Assembly: GCF_024756235.1 (NCBI RefSeq)
Contig: NZ_JANUGY010000008.1
Coordinates: forward strand, 124,001-188,000
Source of the DNA: Massilia kyonggiensis
Lineage (GTDB): Bacteria > Pseudomonadota > Gammaproteobacteria > Burkholderiales > Burkholderiaceae_D
Length of the DNA stretch: 64,000 nucleotides
Direction: 5' to 3'
The position numbers and the translations under genes are program-made. Under the pieces are notes generated by a model that was not told the DNA's origin, ran no database searches, and was given only the letters and a program-made list of their open reading frames with translations. Shown here one piece after another: positions 8,581 to 19,818 of this stretch (position 1 is the stretch's first letter; each line of letters starts with the position of its first letter).

Positions 8581-9987
8581 ATGACCCGCAACCGCACCGG
8601 CGACGCAGTCGCCAGCCCCGCCGCCCGGCCCGCCGGCGGCAACTACCGGTGGACCATCTGCGCCCTGCTGTTCTTCGCCACCACCGTCAACTACCTCGAC
8701 CGCCAGGTGCTGAGCCTTCTCGCGCCGTCGCTGTCGAAAGAATTCGGCTGGTCCAACACGGACTACGCCAACATCGCCGCCGCCTTCCAGTTCATGTACG
8801 CGATCGCCCTGCTGTTCGCCGGCCGCATCGTGGACCGCCTGGGCACCAAGACCGCGTACATCCTCGCCATCGTCGTGTGGTCCGCCGGCGCCGTCGCCCA
8901 CGCCTATTCGATCGAGTTGGGGAACGGTCTGAAATCGCTGCTGGGCCTCGCCGTGCCGGCATCCGTCGTCGGCTTCATCATCGCGCGCACCATCCTCGCG
9001 ATCGGCGAAGCGGGCAACTTCCCGGCCGCGATCCGCGCCACGGCAGAGTATTTTCCCAAGTCCGAGCGCTCGTTCGCGACGGGCATCTTCAACTCCGGCG
9101 CCAACATCGGCGCGATCCTGGCGCCGCTGACGGTGCCGGTGCTCGCGGCGATCTGGGGCTGGCAGGCCGCGTTCATCTGGATCGGCGCCGTCGGCTTCCT
9201 GTGGGTCGTGTTCTGGGTCTTCCTGTTCAACGAGCCTGCACGCCAGCGCCGCCTGTCGCGTGCGGAGCTCGAGTACATCCGCAGCGACGACGTCGCTACC
9301 GGGCCCGTCGCGGCGACCGGGCCGGCACCAAGTTGGCGCACCCTGCTCGGCCTGCGCCAGACGTGGGCCTTCATCGTCGGCAAATTCATGACGGACGGCG
9401 TGTGGTGGTTCTTCCTGTTCTGGCTTCCGAAGTACCTGACCGACAAATACGGCATGGCCACGTCGGACCTCGTGCTGCCGCTGGCCGTCCTGTACAGCAT
9501 GACGATGGTCGGCAGCATCGGCGGCGGCGCGCTGCCGTCGCGCTTCATGCGCAAAGGCGCCGCCCCGTACGACAGCCGCATGAAAGCCATGCTGCTGATC
9601 GCCTTCTTCCCGCTCGTCGTGCTGCTGGCGCAGCCGCTGGGCCACCTGGGCTACTGGGTGCCCGTGATCCTGATCGGCATCGGTGCGTCCGCGCACCAGG
9701 CGTGGTCCGCCAACGTGCTGACGATCACGTCGGACCTGTTCCCGCGCCATTGCGTGGCCTCCGTCGTCGGCATCGGCGGCCTGGCGGGCGGCATCGGCGG
9801 CGTGCTCGTGACCAAGATCGGCGGCATGCTGTTCGACTACTACGGCGCACAAGGCCAGATCCAGACGGGCTACATGATCATGTTCGCGTTCTGCGCACTG
9901 GCCTACCTGGCCGCCTGGGGCATCATGAAAGTGCTCGTGCCGACGCAAGACATGGTCCGCCTGCCGGAGGAGCTGGCGCATGCCTGA
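8581..9987 (+). CDS. MFS transporter, hexuronate/aldarate (ACS) family
   Basis: Inner-membrane proton symporter of the anion:cation symporter family, 468 aa with about 12 membrane segments. The first transmembrane region carries the NYLDRQVLS signature shared by ExuT, GudP and GarP, and the GRIVDRLGTK loop matches the MFS motif between TM2 and TM3. A hydrophilic loop lies at about 215-250. Given its neighbours (kdgD, semialdehyde dehydrogenase, lactonase) the substrate is likely galacturonate/glucuronate or an aldarate. AAGG lies a few bases before the ATG. The stop codon overlaps the start of the lactonase gene by 8 bp, which implies translational coupling. Confidence 0.88.
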   Translation: MTRNRTGDAVASPAARPAGGNYRWTICALLFFATTVNYLDRQVLSLLAPSLSKEFGWSNTDYANIAAAFQFMYAIALLFAGRIVDRLGTKTAYILAIVVWSAGAVAHAYSIELGNGLKSLLGLAVPASVVGFIIARTILAIGEAGNFPAAIRATAEYFPKSERSFATGIFNSGANIGAILAPLTVPVLAAIWGWQAAFIWIGAVGFLWVVFWVFLFNEPARQRRLSRAELEYIRSDDVATGPVAATGPAPSWRTLLGLRQTWAFIVGKFMTDGVWWFFLFWLPKYLTDKYGMATSDLVLPLAVLYSMTMVGSIGGGALPSRFMRKGAAPYDSRMKAMLLIAFFPLVVLLAQPLGHLGYWVPVILIGIGASAHQAWSANVLTITSDLFPRHCVASVVGIGGLAGGIGGVLVTKIGGMLFDYYGAQGQIQTGYMIMFAFCALAYLAAWGIMKVLVPTQDMVRLPEELAHA

Positions 9988-10867
9988 AGCGATCGTAGAA
10001 CGTGTCCACGGCGTCAGCTGCGCCGTGGGCGAGAGCCCCGTCTGGCACGCCGATGAACAGGCCTGGTACTGGGTCGACATCCCCGCCCGCCGCATCTGGC
10101 GCCTGGACCACGCGTCAGGCAGCACGCGCCACTGGACGGCCGCCGAGATGGTTGCCTGCATCGCGCCGCGCGCCCAGGGTGGCCTGATCGCCGGCATGGA
10201 AACGGGCATCTTCGCCGTCGACCTGCGGGACGATGGGACCGTGCGCGCGGAACGCCTCGCCGCACCGCCCGAACTGGCGCCCGGCATGCGCTTCAACGAC
10301 GGCCGCACGGACCGGCAAGGCCGCTTCTGGAGCGGCACGATGTGGATGGACATGGCGGCCGCGCTGCCGATCGGACGGCTGTACCGCTACGACGGCAACG
10401 GCCTGTCCGCGCCGCTCGTGTCCGGCCTCGTCACGCAGAACGGCCTCGCGTGGTCGCCCGACGGGCGCACGATGTACCTGTCCGATTCGCACCCGACGCG
10501 CCGGCGCGTGTGGACGTTCGACTACGACGTCGACGCAGGGGTGCCGCACAACCGGCGCCTGCTCGTCGACATGGCCGCGTATGCGGGCCGTCCGGATGGC
10601 GCGGCGATGGACTGCGACGGCTGTTATTGGGTCGCAGGCAACGATGGATCCAGCCTGCTGCGGTTCACGCCGGTCGGGAAGCTGGATCGGGAACTGAAGC
10701 TGCCGGTGGCGAAGCCGTCGATGCCGTGCTTTGGCGGGCCGGATCTCGATACCTTGCTGATCACGTCGATCGTGCAGCCGGGGCACGAGGATGACTCGCT
10801 GGCGGGTGCCGTGCTGCTCGTGCGGCCCGGCGTGACCGGGGTGCCAGAGATCGCATTTGCTGGTTGA
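9980..10867 (+). CDS. SMP-30/gluconolactonase-family lactonase
   Basis: Cytosolic six-bladed beta-propeller lactonase of 295 aa. Candidate metal ligands of the SMP-30 family are visible: Glu18 (GESP), Asn154 (TQNGLAWSPDG) and Asp206 (RPDG), with substrate-contacting Asn106-Asp107 (RFNDGR). In the oxidative uronate route, uronate dehydrogenase makes an aldarolactone that such enzymes hydrolyse to aldarate, which then reaches KdgD after a dehydratase step. Overlap with the transporter gene supports this role. A related sugar lactone substrate (gluconolactone, arabinolactone) cannot be excluded. Confidence 0.85.
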   Translation: MPEAIVERVHGVSCAVGESPVWHADEQAWYWVDIPARRIWRLDHASGSTRHWTAAEMVACIAPRAQGGLIAGMETGIFAVDLRDDGTVRAERLAAPPELAPGMRFNDGRTDRQGRFWSGTMWMDMAAALPIGRLYRYDGNGLSAPLVSGLVTQNGLAWSPDGRTMYLSDSHPTRRRVWTFDYDVDAGVPHNRRLLVDMAAYAGRPDGAAMDCDGCYWVAGNDGSSLLRFTPVGKLDRELKLPVAKPSMPCFGGPDLDTLLITSIVQPGHEDDSLAGAVLLVRPGVTGVPEIAFAG

Positions 10868-10870
10868 ACG

Positions 10871-10893
10871 CGTGGACGGGGAACCCGTCCACC
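10871..10893. repeat. Hairpin, REP-like or terminator
   Basis: GTGGACGGG-GAA-CCCGTCCAC is a perfect 9-bp stem with a 3-nt loop, 5 nt after the lactonase stop. On the minus strand the context reads CGTAGGGTGGACGGG, resembling short hairpin repeats common in Burkholderiales genomes (from memory). A TACAAT -10-like box follows at about 10913, before the flavin reductase gene. Confidence 0.45.
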
Positions 10894-10976
10894 CTACGGC
10901 GGTACAATACACACCGTCGGTTAGTTGCAGATGGCCGGCGCCTGCACGGATGACGCCGATGCGGTATCGTACTTGC

Positions 10977-11594
10977 ATGAACGACATCCATTTCTACGAA
11001 CCGCGCGCCGGCCACGGCCTGCCGCACGATCCCTTCAACGCCATCGTCGGCCCCCGCCCCATCGGCTGGATCTCGACCCGGAGCCGCGCCGGCGTCCTGA
11101 ACCTCGCGCCGTACAGCTTCTTCAACGCGTTCAACTACACGCCCCCGATCGTCGGCTTCGCCAGCATCGGCTACAAGGACACCGTCCGCAACGTCGAGGA
11201 AACGGGACAGTTCTGCTGGAACCTGGCCACGCGCGCCCTCGCCGATCGCATGAACGCCACCTGCGCGATGGTCCCGCCCGACGTCGACGAATTCGCGCTG
11301 GCCGGCCTCACGCCCGCCGCGTCGCGCCTCGTGGACGTGCCGCGCGTGCTGGAAGCCCCGGTCTCGTTCGAATGCAAGCTCACCCAGCTCATCCGCCTGC
11401 AGGGCGCGGACGGGGAGCCGGCGCCGAGCTGGCTCGTGCTGGGCGAAGTCGTCGGCGTGCACATCGACCGGACACTCCTGCGGGACGGCGTCTACGACAC
11501 GGCACATGCGGGCCACATCCTGCGCGGCGGCGGGCCGGCCGACTATTTCGAGGTCGGTCCGGAGCAACTGTTCCGCATGTTCAGGCCACAGTGA
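10977..11594 (+). CDS. Flavin reductase-like (FMN-binding split barrel) protein
   Basis: A 205-aa protein of the flavin reductase-like domain family (DIM6/NTAB type), which binds FMN in a split beta-barrel. Diagnostic segments are the N-terminal PRPIGWISTRSRAGVLNLAPYS, NYTPPIVGFAS and the mid-protein N.AT...ADRMNAT. It would use or supply reduced flavin; the partner is unknown. Upstream in-frame starts exist back to 10857, but the ATG at 10977 fits family N-termini. There is no clear Shine-Dalgarno. It probably forms its own unit after the hairpin at 10.87 kb. Confidence 0.85.
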   Translation: MNDIHFYEPRAGHGLPHDPFNAIVGPRPIGWISTRSRAGVLNLAPYSFFNAFNYTPPIVGFASIGYKDTVRNVEETGQFCWNLATRALADRMNATCAMVPPDVDEFALAGLTPAASRLVDVPRVLEAPVSFECKLTQLIRLQGADGEPAPSWLVLGEVVGVHIDRTLLRDGVYDTAHAGHILRGGGPADYFEVGPEQLFRMFRPQ

Positions 11595-11866
11595 TATACG
11601 GAATATCTGGCGAAGTAGGCAACTTCGGCCGCGATCACGTATGATCGCGTATCGCCGTGGACACGGCGCCCCGTCCGCGCCCGCGCCAGGAGCGCGCGCA
11701 CAGCCCCGGCCACCACGCCGTGCGGGCAACGGAGGCGCACCACCACCCGCCGCCGAATCGGGCGCGGCGGATGTCCCGGCCTGCCTCCCCGCACGGTCCC
11801 TGCCGTGCGCCGGATGGCCGCAACGAATCCATAACATCGTCCGCGCAAAGCGGCATAGGAGAAATC

Positions 11867-14061
<2,195 letters not shown>

Positions 14062-14065
<4 letters not shown>

Positions 14066-14769
14066 CGTTCGCGCCGACCGGCAAGCTGCGCGCCGCGATC
14101 AACCTCGGCAACCCGATTCTCGCGCACGCGGTCGGCGTTGGCGGCGCGGGGGGCGTGTCCGTCGACCTCGCCCGCGAGTTCGCGCGGCGGCTCGGCGTGG
14201 ACCTCGAGCTCGTCGTCGTCGACACGGCCGGCAAGTCGGTCGACGCCGTCGCAACGGAGCGCGCGGACATCGGCTTCTTCGCCATCGATCCCGCGCGCGG
14301 CGCCGACATCGCGTTCACGGCGCCGTACGTGCTGATCGAGGGCAGCTATCTCGTGCACGACGCTTCGCCGATCCGCGCCAACGAGGACGTCGACCGGGCG
14401 GCGCACCGCGTCGTCGTCGGCAAGGGCAGCGCGTACGACCTGTTCCTGACCCGGGAACTCCGGCAGGCGCAGATCGTGCGCGCGCCCTCCTCGCCCGCCG
14501 TCGTCCCGACGTTCCTCGAACAGGGTGCGGACGTGGCGGCCGGCGTGCGCCAGCAGCTGGAAGCGGATGCGCGCGGGAAGCCCGGCCTGCGCCTGCTGGA
14601 TGGCCGCTTCATGGTCATCCGCCAGGCGATGGGCGTGCCGAAGTCGCGGGGCGAGGAAGCAGCTTCGTACCTTGCCGCGTTCGTCGAAGAGATGAAGGCG
14701 GGCGGCTTCGTGGCGGACGCGTTGCGGCGCCACGGGATCGAAGGCGCATCGGTCGCCCCGCCGGGGTGA
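14062..14769 (+). CDS. Periplasmic-binding-protein-fold protein lacking a signal peptide
   Basis: A 235-aa type 2 periplasmic binding fold (family 3 solute-binding-like): LRAAINLGNP start strand, VSVDLAREFARRLG, DIGFFAIDPARG and ITFTAPY-like segments. Exported relatives have a signal peptide before this first strand, but here the domain begins at about residue 9 and no hydrophobic leader precedes it. It starts inside the maeB stop codon (ATGA), so it should be co-translated with malic enzyme and stay cytosolic. A ligand-sensing role or an enzyme with this fold is possible. No transporter permease or ATPase is nearby. Confidence 0.75.
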
Positions 14770-14778
14770 TTCTTTGCT

Positions 14779-14822
14779 AAGCTGTCGGGCTGAAACCGAT
14801 TTCACACCCAGCCCGACAGCTT
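14779..14822 (+). promoter_or_regulatory. Perfect 14-bp hairpin ending at the start codon
   Basis: AAGCTGTCGGGCTG (14779-14792) pairs perfectly with CAGCCCGACAGCTT (14809-14822) around a 16-nt loop. The right arm ends at the base before the ATG of the DUF4380 gene and occupies the place where a Shine-Dalgarno should be. It may be a translational or transcriptional control element, or a terminator of the preceding pair. Confidence 0.6.
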
Positions 14823-15863
14823 ATGCCCACACCAACCAAATCGATTCTTGCGCTGGCCCTGCCCTGCGCGCTGATGGCCGCCGCGCAAGCGGCCGACATT
14901 CCCGTCCACACCCTCGACACCGGCAGCGTACGCGCGACCGTCACCGACGCCATCGGCGGCCGGCTGCTGTCGTTCGCGCTGGCGGGCCAACCCAACTTCC
15001 TCAAGGCGGACCTGGCGGCCGGCGATCCGCATGCCGACATCAAGCCGACGACGGAGAACGTCGGCTGGCTCGGCCACGAGATCTGGGTCGGCCCGCAAAA
15101 GGAATGGTGGTCGCACCAGGACGTGAACCCGGCGCGCGCCGGCCTGCCGTGGCCGCCCGATCCCTGGCTGAGCCTCGCCCGCTACAAGGTCGAGGACAAG
15201 CGCCCGGACGCCGTCACGCTCGCGAGCCCGGCCAGCCCGGTGAACGGCCTGCAGCTGGTGAAACGCTACAGCCTCGTGCCGGGCAAGCCGCACAGCCTGC
15301 GCCTGGACGTCGACGCGGCCAACACGCGCAAGACGCAGGTGGCGTGGGACATCTGGTTCAACACGCGCACCCACGGAGACACGCGCGTGTACGTGCCCGT
15401 CGCGCGCCGCGAGGACGTGCGCCAGCAGGCCATCGAGCCGAAGCCGGACATGGTGCCGCTCACGTGGACGCTGGCCGACGGCCTGTTCTCGCTGGACGCC
15501 TACCCGGCGGGCAAAGGCCAGCCGCACCGCAACGGCAAGATGCTGCTGCAGCCCTCGGCCGGCTGGATGGCGGGCTTTCATAAAGGCCAGGTGCTGGTGA
15601 TCCAGTTCGCGCACCACCCGCGCACGGCCATCCATCCGGACCAGGGCCAGATCGAGTTGTACAACGACTGGCAGCCGGAAGCGCCCGAGCAGGGATTGAT
15701 GGAGATGGAGGTGCACGCGCCGTACGTGACGCTGGCACCGGGCCGGCACATGCAGGCGTCCGAGCAGTGGACGCTGCTGCCCTACGGCGGGCCGGATACG
15801 CGCGCGGCGCAGGTGGCGTTCCTGCGGGCGCATGCTAAGGAACTGGGGCTGGACGGCATCTAA
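14823..15863 (+). CDS. Secreted DUF4380-type protein (galactose-mutarotase-like fold)
   Basis: A 346-aa exported protein. Residues 1-23 form a clear signal peptide (ALALPCALMAAAQA then ADIP), which fixes the start even though no Shine-Dalgarno is present. The rest resembles DUF4380 proteins, with an early IGGRLLSF strand, GHEIWVGPQKEWW, a central DIWFNTRTHGDTRVYVP segment and a C-terminal beta-rich part typical of galactose-mutarotase-like sandwiches. A sugar-binding or epimerase-like role in the periplasm is inferred; no enzymatic activity can be stated. It converges on the second TonB receptor, with a shared terminator between them. Confidence 0.7.
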   Translation: MPTPTKSILALALPCALMAAAQAADIPVHTLDTGSVRATVTDAIGGRLLSFALAGQPNFLKADLAAGDPHADIKPTTENVGWLGHEIWVGPQKEWWSHQDVNPARAGLPWPPDPWLSLARYKVEDKRPDAVTLASPASPVNGLQLVKRYSLVPGKPHSLRLDVDAANTRKTQVAWDIWFNTRTHGDTRVYVPVARREDVRQQAIEPKPDMVPLTWTLADGLFSLDAYPAGKGQPHRNGKMLLQPSAGWMAGFHKGQVLVIQFAHHPRTAIHPDQGQIELYNDWQPEAPEQGLMEMEVHAPYVTLAPGRHMQASEQWTLLPYGGPDTRAAQVAFLRAHAKELGLDGI

Positions 15864-15891
15864 AAAAAAGACGCCCCGCGAACGGGGCGTC
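15862..15891 (-). terminator. Intrinsic terminator of TonB receptor gene
   Basis: GACGCCCCG-CGAA-CGGGGCGTC (15870-15891) flanked on the left by eight A residues gives, on the minus strand, a 9-bp stem with a UUUUUUUU tail. It ends the minus-strand receptor transcript and may also slow plus-strand transcription from the DUF4380 gene. Confidence 0.85.
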
Positions 15892-15913
15892 GTCTTCATC
15901 TGATCAGGTTACA

Positions 15914-18874
15914 TCAGAAGCTGTAACGCATCTGCGCCGTATAACGCGGTCCCGACACGAACCACGCACGGCCCTTGAAGCCGATACTCTGCTGCATCAG
16001 CTGGCGCGCTTTCGAGTCCGTCAGGTTCTGTGCTTCCAGGCCGATCGACAGGTTGTCCGTGATGTTATAGAAGATCGAGCCATCCAGCTGGCCGTAGCTG
16101 TCGGCCCACGTCGGCAGGGCCCAGGCCACGTTGTGCTGACCGAAGGTCGGGCTGGCCGGGTTGCTGTCCGTGCCGTCGCTGCCGTTGGTGCCGTTGACGT
16201 TCACGTTCTGCAGGTTCTTCGAACGCCAGTTCCAGGCCAGGCGTGCCGAGAACTTGCCCTGGTCGTACATCAGCGCCAGGTTGTACGACTGGCGGGACAG
16301 GCCGATCAGCGGCAGGTCGTTGAACGTGGTGCCGTTGGTGTCGCAGCCGTTCAGGTTCAGGTTGAAGTTCGCCGCAGTGTTGCTGCCCGTGCAGTACACG
16401 GAGTGGACCGGCTGGTGCAGCGACGTCTTGCTGTCGACGTACGTGTAGTTCGCCTGGACGCCAAAGCCCGACAGCCAGCCCGGCAGGAAGTCGAAGTACT
16501 GCTGGTACGCGATCTCCGCGCCGCGCGCATGGCCGTCGGCGCCGTTCACCGGACCCGTCACGGTGAACGTGTACGGCTTGCCGCTGACGTCCGACACGTC
16601 GTAGCCGTACGACTGCTTGATGATGACGTCCTTCAGCTGCTTGTTGAACAGCGCCATGGTCAGCGAACCGGACTTCGAGAAATACCATTCAGCCGTCACG
16701 TCGAACTGGTGCGAACGGACCGGACGCAGGTTCGGGTTGCCGGTGCCGGTACCCGTGTAGGTGACCAGGCCGCTGGTATTGTCCACGTTCTGCGACAGCG
16801 TCGTGTAGCCCTGCAGGTCGCTGAAGTCCGGACGCGAGATACCGGTCGACAGGCCCGCGCGGAACTGCAGCGCGTCGGTCGCCTTCAGGCGCAGGTTCAG
16901 GCTTGGCAGCACGTTGTTGTAGTTGTTGCTGAAGTCCTGCTTCTGCGAGAACGCAGTGAACTTCGGAACGCCGGCGCCCGTCGACGTGCTCGGGGTGAAC
17001 ACGGTGTAGCCGTGCGCCGTCATGTCGGTCTTCACGTAGCGCAGGCCGATGTTGCCGTCGATCGGGTACTTCAGGTCGTCGAAGCCGAAGCGCAGTTGCG
17101 AATACAGCGCGCCGGTGCGTTCCTTCTGCTCGTTCAGGCCGGCCGGATCGGTGCCGAACGTGGCGGGGTTCCACGACGTGCACTTGCCGCTGCCGTCGTT
17201 GCACAGCATGTTCGGATACGTGTGCAGCTGGGCATACGATGCCGGGTAGCCGGTGGTCAGCGACACGGCCGGGAAGACCAGCGCCGGCACCGACGTGTTG
17301 TTGTTGAAGAAGTTGTTGAACGAGTGGACCTGCACCTGGTTGTTGAAGCGCGGATCGCCCAGGTACGCGAGGCTCGACAGCGTGTTGGTCGGGCCGACCT
17401 GCCACGTCTGGGTGATGGCCGCCCAGTTGTAGCTCGGGTTCGAGTTCTCGTTACGCGAGTCGCGGTCGGTCAGGCGGATGCCGAAGCGGATGTCGCGCAG
17501 CACCGGGTGGTCGAAGTCGTATTTAGCGTCCGTGCGCCAGGCCCATTCGCCCGCCTTGCTGCGGTCCTGGTGCTCCATCGTGAACGCCCAGTAGTAATTG
17601 TTGGGGTTCGCGAGGTAGGCGCGGTCGGCATCCGAGAACGACAGAGTCGGCACGTCGCCGCGCAGGTCGATCGTCTCGCTGGGCATCTGCACGCCGGTGG
17701 CGACGGTCGAGTCGAAGCTGCTGGTCGTAGCGCGGATGCGCTGCAGGTCCGTGCTGATGGTCCAGCGGTCGTTCGGACGCCAGCGCAGGTTCCACGCGAT
17801 ATCGGTCGTGTCCGATTTGCGGTCGGCCGAACGCGTGTCGCCGCCGAAGTTGATGCCGCCATCCGCCGGATCGGTCAGCGTGCCCGTGAGCAGCGCGCCT
17901 TTCGAGTCGAACGTCGCATCCTTGCTGACCTGGATGTTGTAGGGGCTCGACTGGGCGAAGATCGCCTGCTCGTCCCAGTGCATCTTGTACTTCGACTTGA
18001 AGAACGTGAGCGACGAGCTGAGCGTGTTGTCCTTCTTCCACTGCAACGCGCCGTAGGTGCCCTGGCGCTTGCGGTCGAATTCCAGCGTGCGCCACTGCGA
18101 ACCCTTCGGGACCCACACGGTCTTGCCGGCCACGAGGTCCGGACGCGGGTAGTACGGCTCGACCTGGAACGCGTCCGTGCGCGTGCCGCTTTCGGAATAC
18201 GCCAAGTCGATGAGGGCACCGACCTCGCCGAAGCCCGTCTTCCAGCGGTCCGAGTACATGAACGAGCCGGACGGCTGGCGCTTGCCGCGCTTCAGTTCCG
18301 AGTACGTGTCCTGCAGCGACACGGCGAACTTGCGGCCCTTGAAGTCGAACGGCAGTGCCGTGCGCAGGTTGACGAGGCCGCCGACGGCGCCTTCGATCTG
18401 CTCGGCCGACGGGTTCTTGTAGACGTCGACGCCGGCCATCAGCTCGGGCGGCACGTCTTCGAAGTTCAGCGAACGGCCGCCGTTTGCGGAGAACGAGTCG
18501 CGGCCGTTCAGTTCCGAACGGACGTACGACAGGCCGCGCACGTTCACGCCCGAGCCTTCGACCGAATAGTGTTCCGGGTCGCCCTTCGACATCGTGCGGT
18601 CGATCGTGATGCCGACCACGCGCTGCAGCACTTCCGTCACCGAACGGTCCGGCAGCTTGCCGATGTCGTCGGCGACGATCGAATCGACGATCTCGTCGGA
18701 ATTCTGCTTGATCTTCTGTGCGGACTGCAGCGCGGCGCGCTGGCCCGTCACGACGACGACGTTGGAACCGGAAGCGTTCTGGCCCGCTTCGGTCTGCGCC
18801 AGCGCGACGCCGCTGGCGAGCAGTGCGATCTGGCCGGCTGCCACGGCGATCGCGGTTCTCTTGAATCGAATCAT
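15914..18874 (-). CDS. TonB-dependent receptor (Xanthomonas/Caulobacter type)
   Basis: Outer-membrane receptor of 986 aa. The start at 18874 is preferred over the 13-codon extension because it has GGAG upstream and gives a clean signal peptide (AIAVAAGQIALLASGVALA then QTEA). The TonB box region VVVVTGQR and a plug with VADDIGKLPDRSVTEVLQRVVGI and VRGLSYVRSELNGRD match the TonB-Xanth-Caul subfamily, usually linked to plant carbohydrate uptake. The barrel ends ..YTAQMRYSF with terminal Phe. A LacI-type palindrome lies about 260 bp upstream, and the LacI gene is next in the divergent direction, so control by that regulator is plausible. Confidence 0.92.
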   Translation of the reverse strand: MIRFKRTAIAVAAGQIALLASGVALAQTEAGQNASGSNVVVVTGQRAALQSAQKIKQNSDEIVDSIVADDIGKLPDRSVTEVLQRVVGITIDRTMSKGDPEHYSVEGSGVNVRGLSYVRSELNGRDSFSANGGRSLNFEDVPPELMAGVDVYKNPSAEQIEGAVGGLVNLRTALPFDFKGRKFAVSLQDTYSELKRGKRQPSGSFMYSDRWKTGFGEVGALIDLAYSESGTRTDAFQVEPYYPRPDLVAGKTVWVPKGSQWRTLEFDRKRQGTYGALQWKKDNTLSSSLTFFKSKYKMHWDEQAIFAQSSPYNIQVSKDATFDSKGALLTGTLTDPADGGINFGGDTRSADRKSDTTDIAWNLRWRPNDRWTISTDLQRIRATTSSFDSTVATGVQMPSETIDLRGDVPTLSFSDADRAYLANPNNYYWAFTMEHQDRSKAGEWAWRTDAKYDFDHPVLRDIRFGIRLTDRDSRNENSNPSYNWAAITQTWQVGPTNTLSSLAYLGDPRFNNQVQVHSFNNFFNNNTSVPALVFPAVSLTTGYPASYAQLHTYPNMLCNDGSGKCTSWNPATFGTDPAGLNEQKERTGALYSQLRFGFDDLKYPIDGNIGLRYVKTDMTAHGYTVFTPSTSTGAGVPKFTAFSQKQDFSNNYNNVLPSLNLRLKATDALQFRAGLSTGISRPDFSDLQGYTTLSQNVDNTSGLVTYTGTGTGNPNLRPVRSHQFDVTAEWYFSKSGSLTMALFNKQLKDVIIKQSYGYDVSDVSGKPYTFTVTGPVNGADGHARGAEIAYQQYFDFLPGWLSGFGVQANYTYVDSKTSLHQPVHSVYCTGSNTAANFNLNLNGCDTNGTTFNDLPLIGLSRQSYNLALMYDQGKFSARLAWNWRSKNLQNVNVNGTNGSDGTDSNPASPTFGQHNVAWALPTWADSYGQLDGSIFYNITDNLSIGLEAQNLTDSKARQLMQQSIGFKGRAWFVSGPRYTAQMRYSF

Positions 18875-19132
18875 GGTGTCTCCTGTGCTCTGTGTTTGAT
18901 GCTCCGCTTCCACGGCGGAGCTGGTTTCGACGGCGGATGAAGCGGCCCCCTTGCGGTGGCTGCGAAAACTGCTGATGAGTTACGCTGCGCGGTAACGCGG
19001 CGCTGCCGGAACGACGGTCGGAACGGAACGGGAATGGCGCCCGGATCGGAATGAATGAGGACGGCTGGATGAGGTCGGCATTCTTGTCTCCACGCGTTAT
19101 TTATTGCGTTGGCGATGTAGTCGTTATGGTCT

Positions 19133-19146
19133 TGTAATCGTTTTCA
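19133..19146. promoter_or_regulatory. LacI-type operator candidate upstream of TonB receptor
   Basis: TGTAATCGTTTTCA fits the LacI-family framework TGnAAnCGnTTnCA, with 10 of 14 positions symmetric about the central CG. It lies about 260 bp before the receptor start codon. Confidence 0.4.
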
Positions 19147-19480
19147 TGAGTTTAGATATTTAGTGTGATTTTTGTCAAACCTCATAACATCACTGTTGCA
19201 CGCTAACATCGAAGGTATTCTTTATTTACAAAAAAGTATGCTGAAAGTTTATAGCTCAGCAATTCGTCCAAAATCCGCAACAAGCAGTTTGGCTACACCG
19301 TCAAATCACATTGCGCCCGCAACGCAAACGAATGGACACGATGCAAAAGGCCATCCAGTCCCCGGGGACGCCTCCGCCAGTCCGCATCCGCGCTGGCGCC
19401 GCCGTGCCGATGCGCGCAGATGAGCACAAAATCCATGACGTTCGACACACAAACTCACTCGTATGATCCGAGCATAGCTG

Positions 19481-19494
19481 AGGTAGCGCTATCA
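19481..19494. promoter_or_regulatory. LacI-type operator candidate
   Basis: AGGTAGCGCTATCA contains the perfect core TAGCGCTA and matches the sites at 5.7 kb and 19.58 kb. It lies about 325 bp before the LacI gene. Confidence 0.5.
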
Positions 19495-19575
19495 GCGAAG
19501 TCAACCCTGCCCCTGGAAAGCCGCGTTTCTTCTATATATCGCTTTAATGCAACAGCCCCAATCAGCGATACCCTT

Positions 19576-19589
19576 TGGTAGCGCAATCA
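19576..19589. promoter_or_regulatory. LacI-type operator candidate
   Basis: TGGTAGCGCAATCA, the second copy in this spacer, is centred about 95 bp downstream of the first (roughly nine helical turns), a spacing compatible with looping. Autoregulation of the LacI gene is the simplest reading. Confidence 0.5.
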
Positions 19590-19818
19590 ATTAAATTTTT
19601 GAATCACTGATGAAAACATTTAACGGATCTCATTTCGCATCAGCAAGGGAATGCAGTGGTATCTTGTCGCTATCCGGTCCAGCATTTAGAGTCCATAACA
19701 TTTATTTCGATACGCGATCCATTTCCAAATGGGAGATCGCAATTAAAGACATGACGGATTTTCAGAAGTTCCAGAAACGTAATCGCCGCAGCGCCCGCCC
19801 GGGCTGCCCGGAGGCCGC

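Larger units (their letters stand above)
18875..19818. other. 944-bp AT-richer region without a convincing gene
   Basis: The spacer between the TonB receptor and the LacI gene is much richer in A and T than its surroundings from about 19090 to 19790. It holds three LacI-type palindromes. Short reading frames exist (for example 19610-19822, 70 aa, overlapping the LacI start as ATGA) but show no recognisable protein and no GC-rich third-position pattern. I see no RNA gene. Confidence 0.6.
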
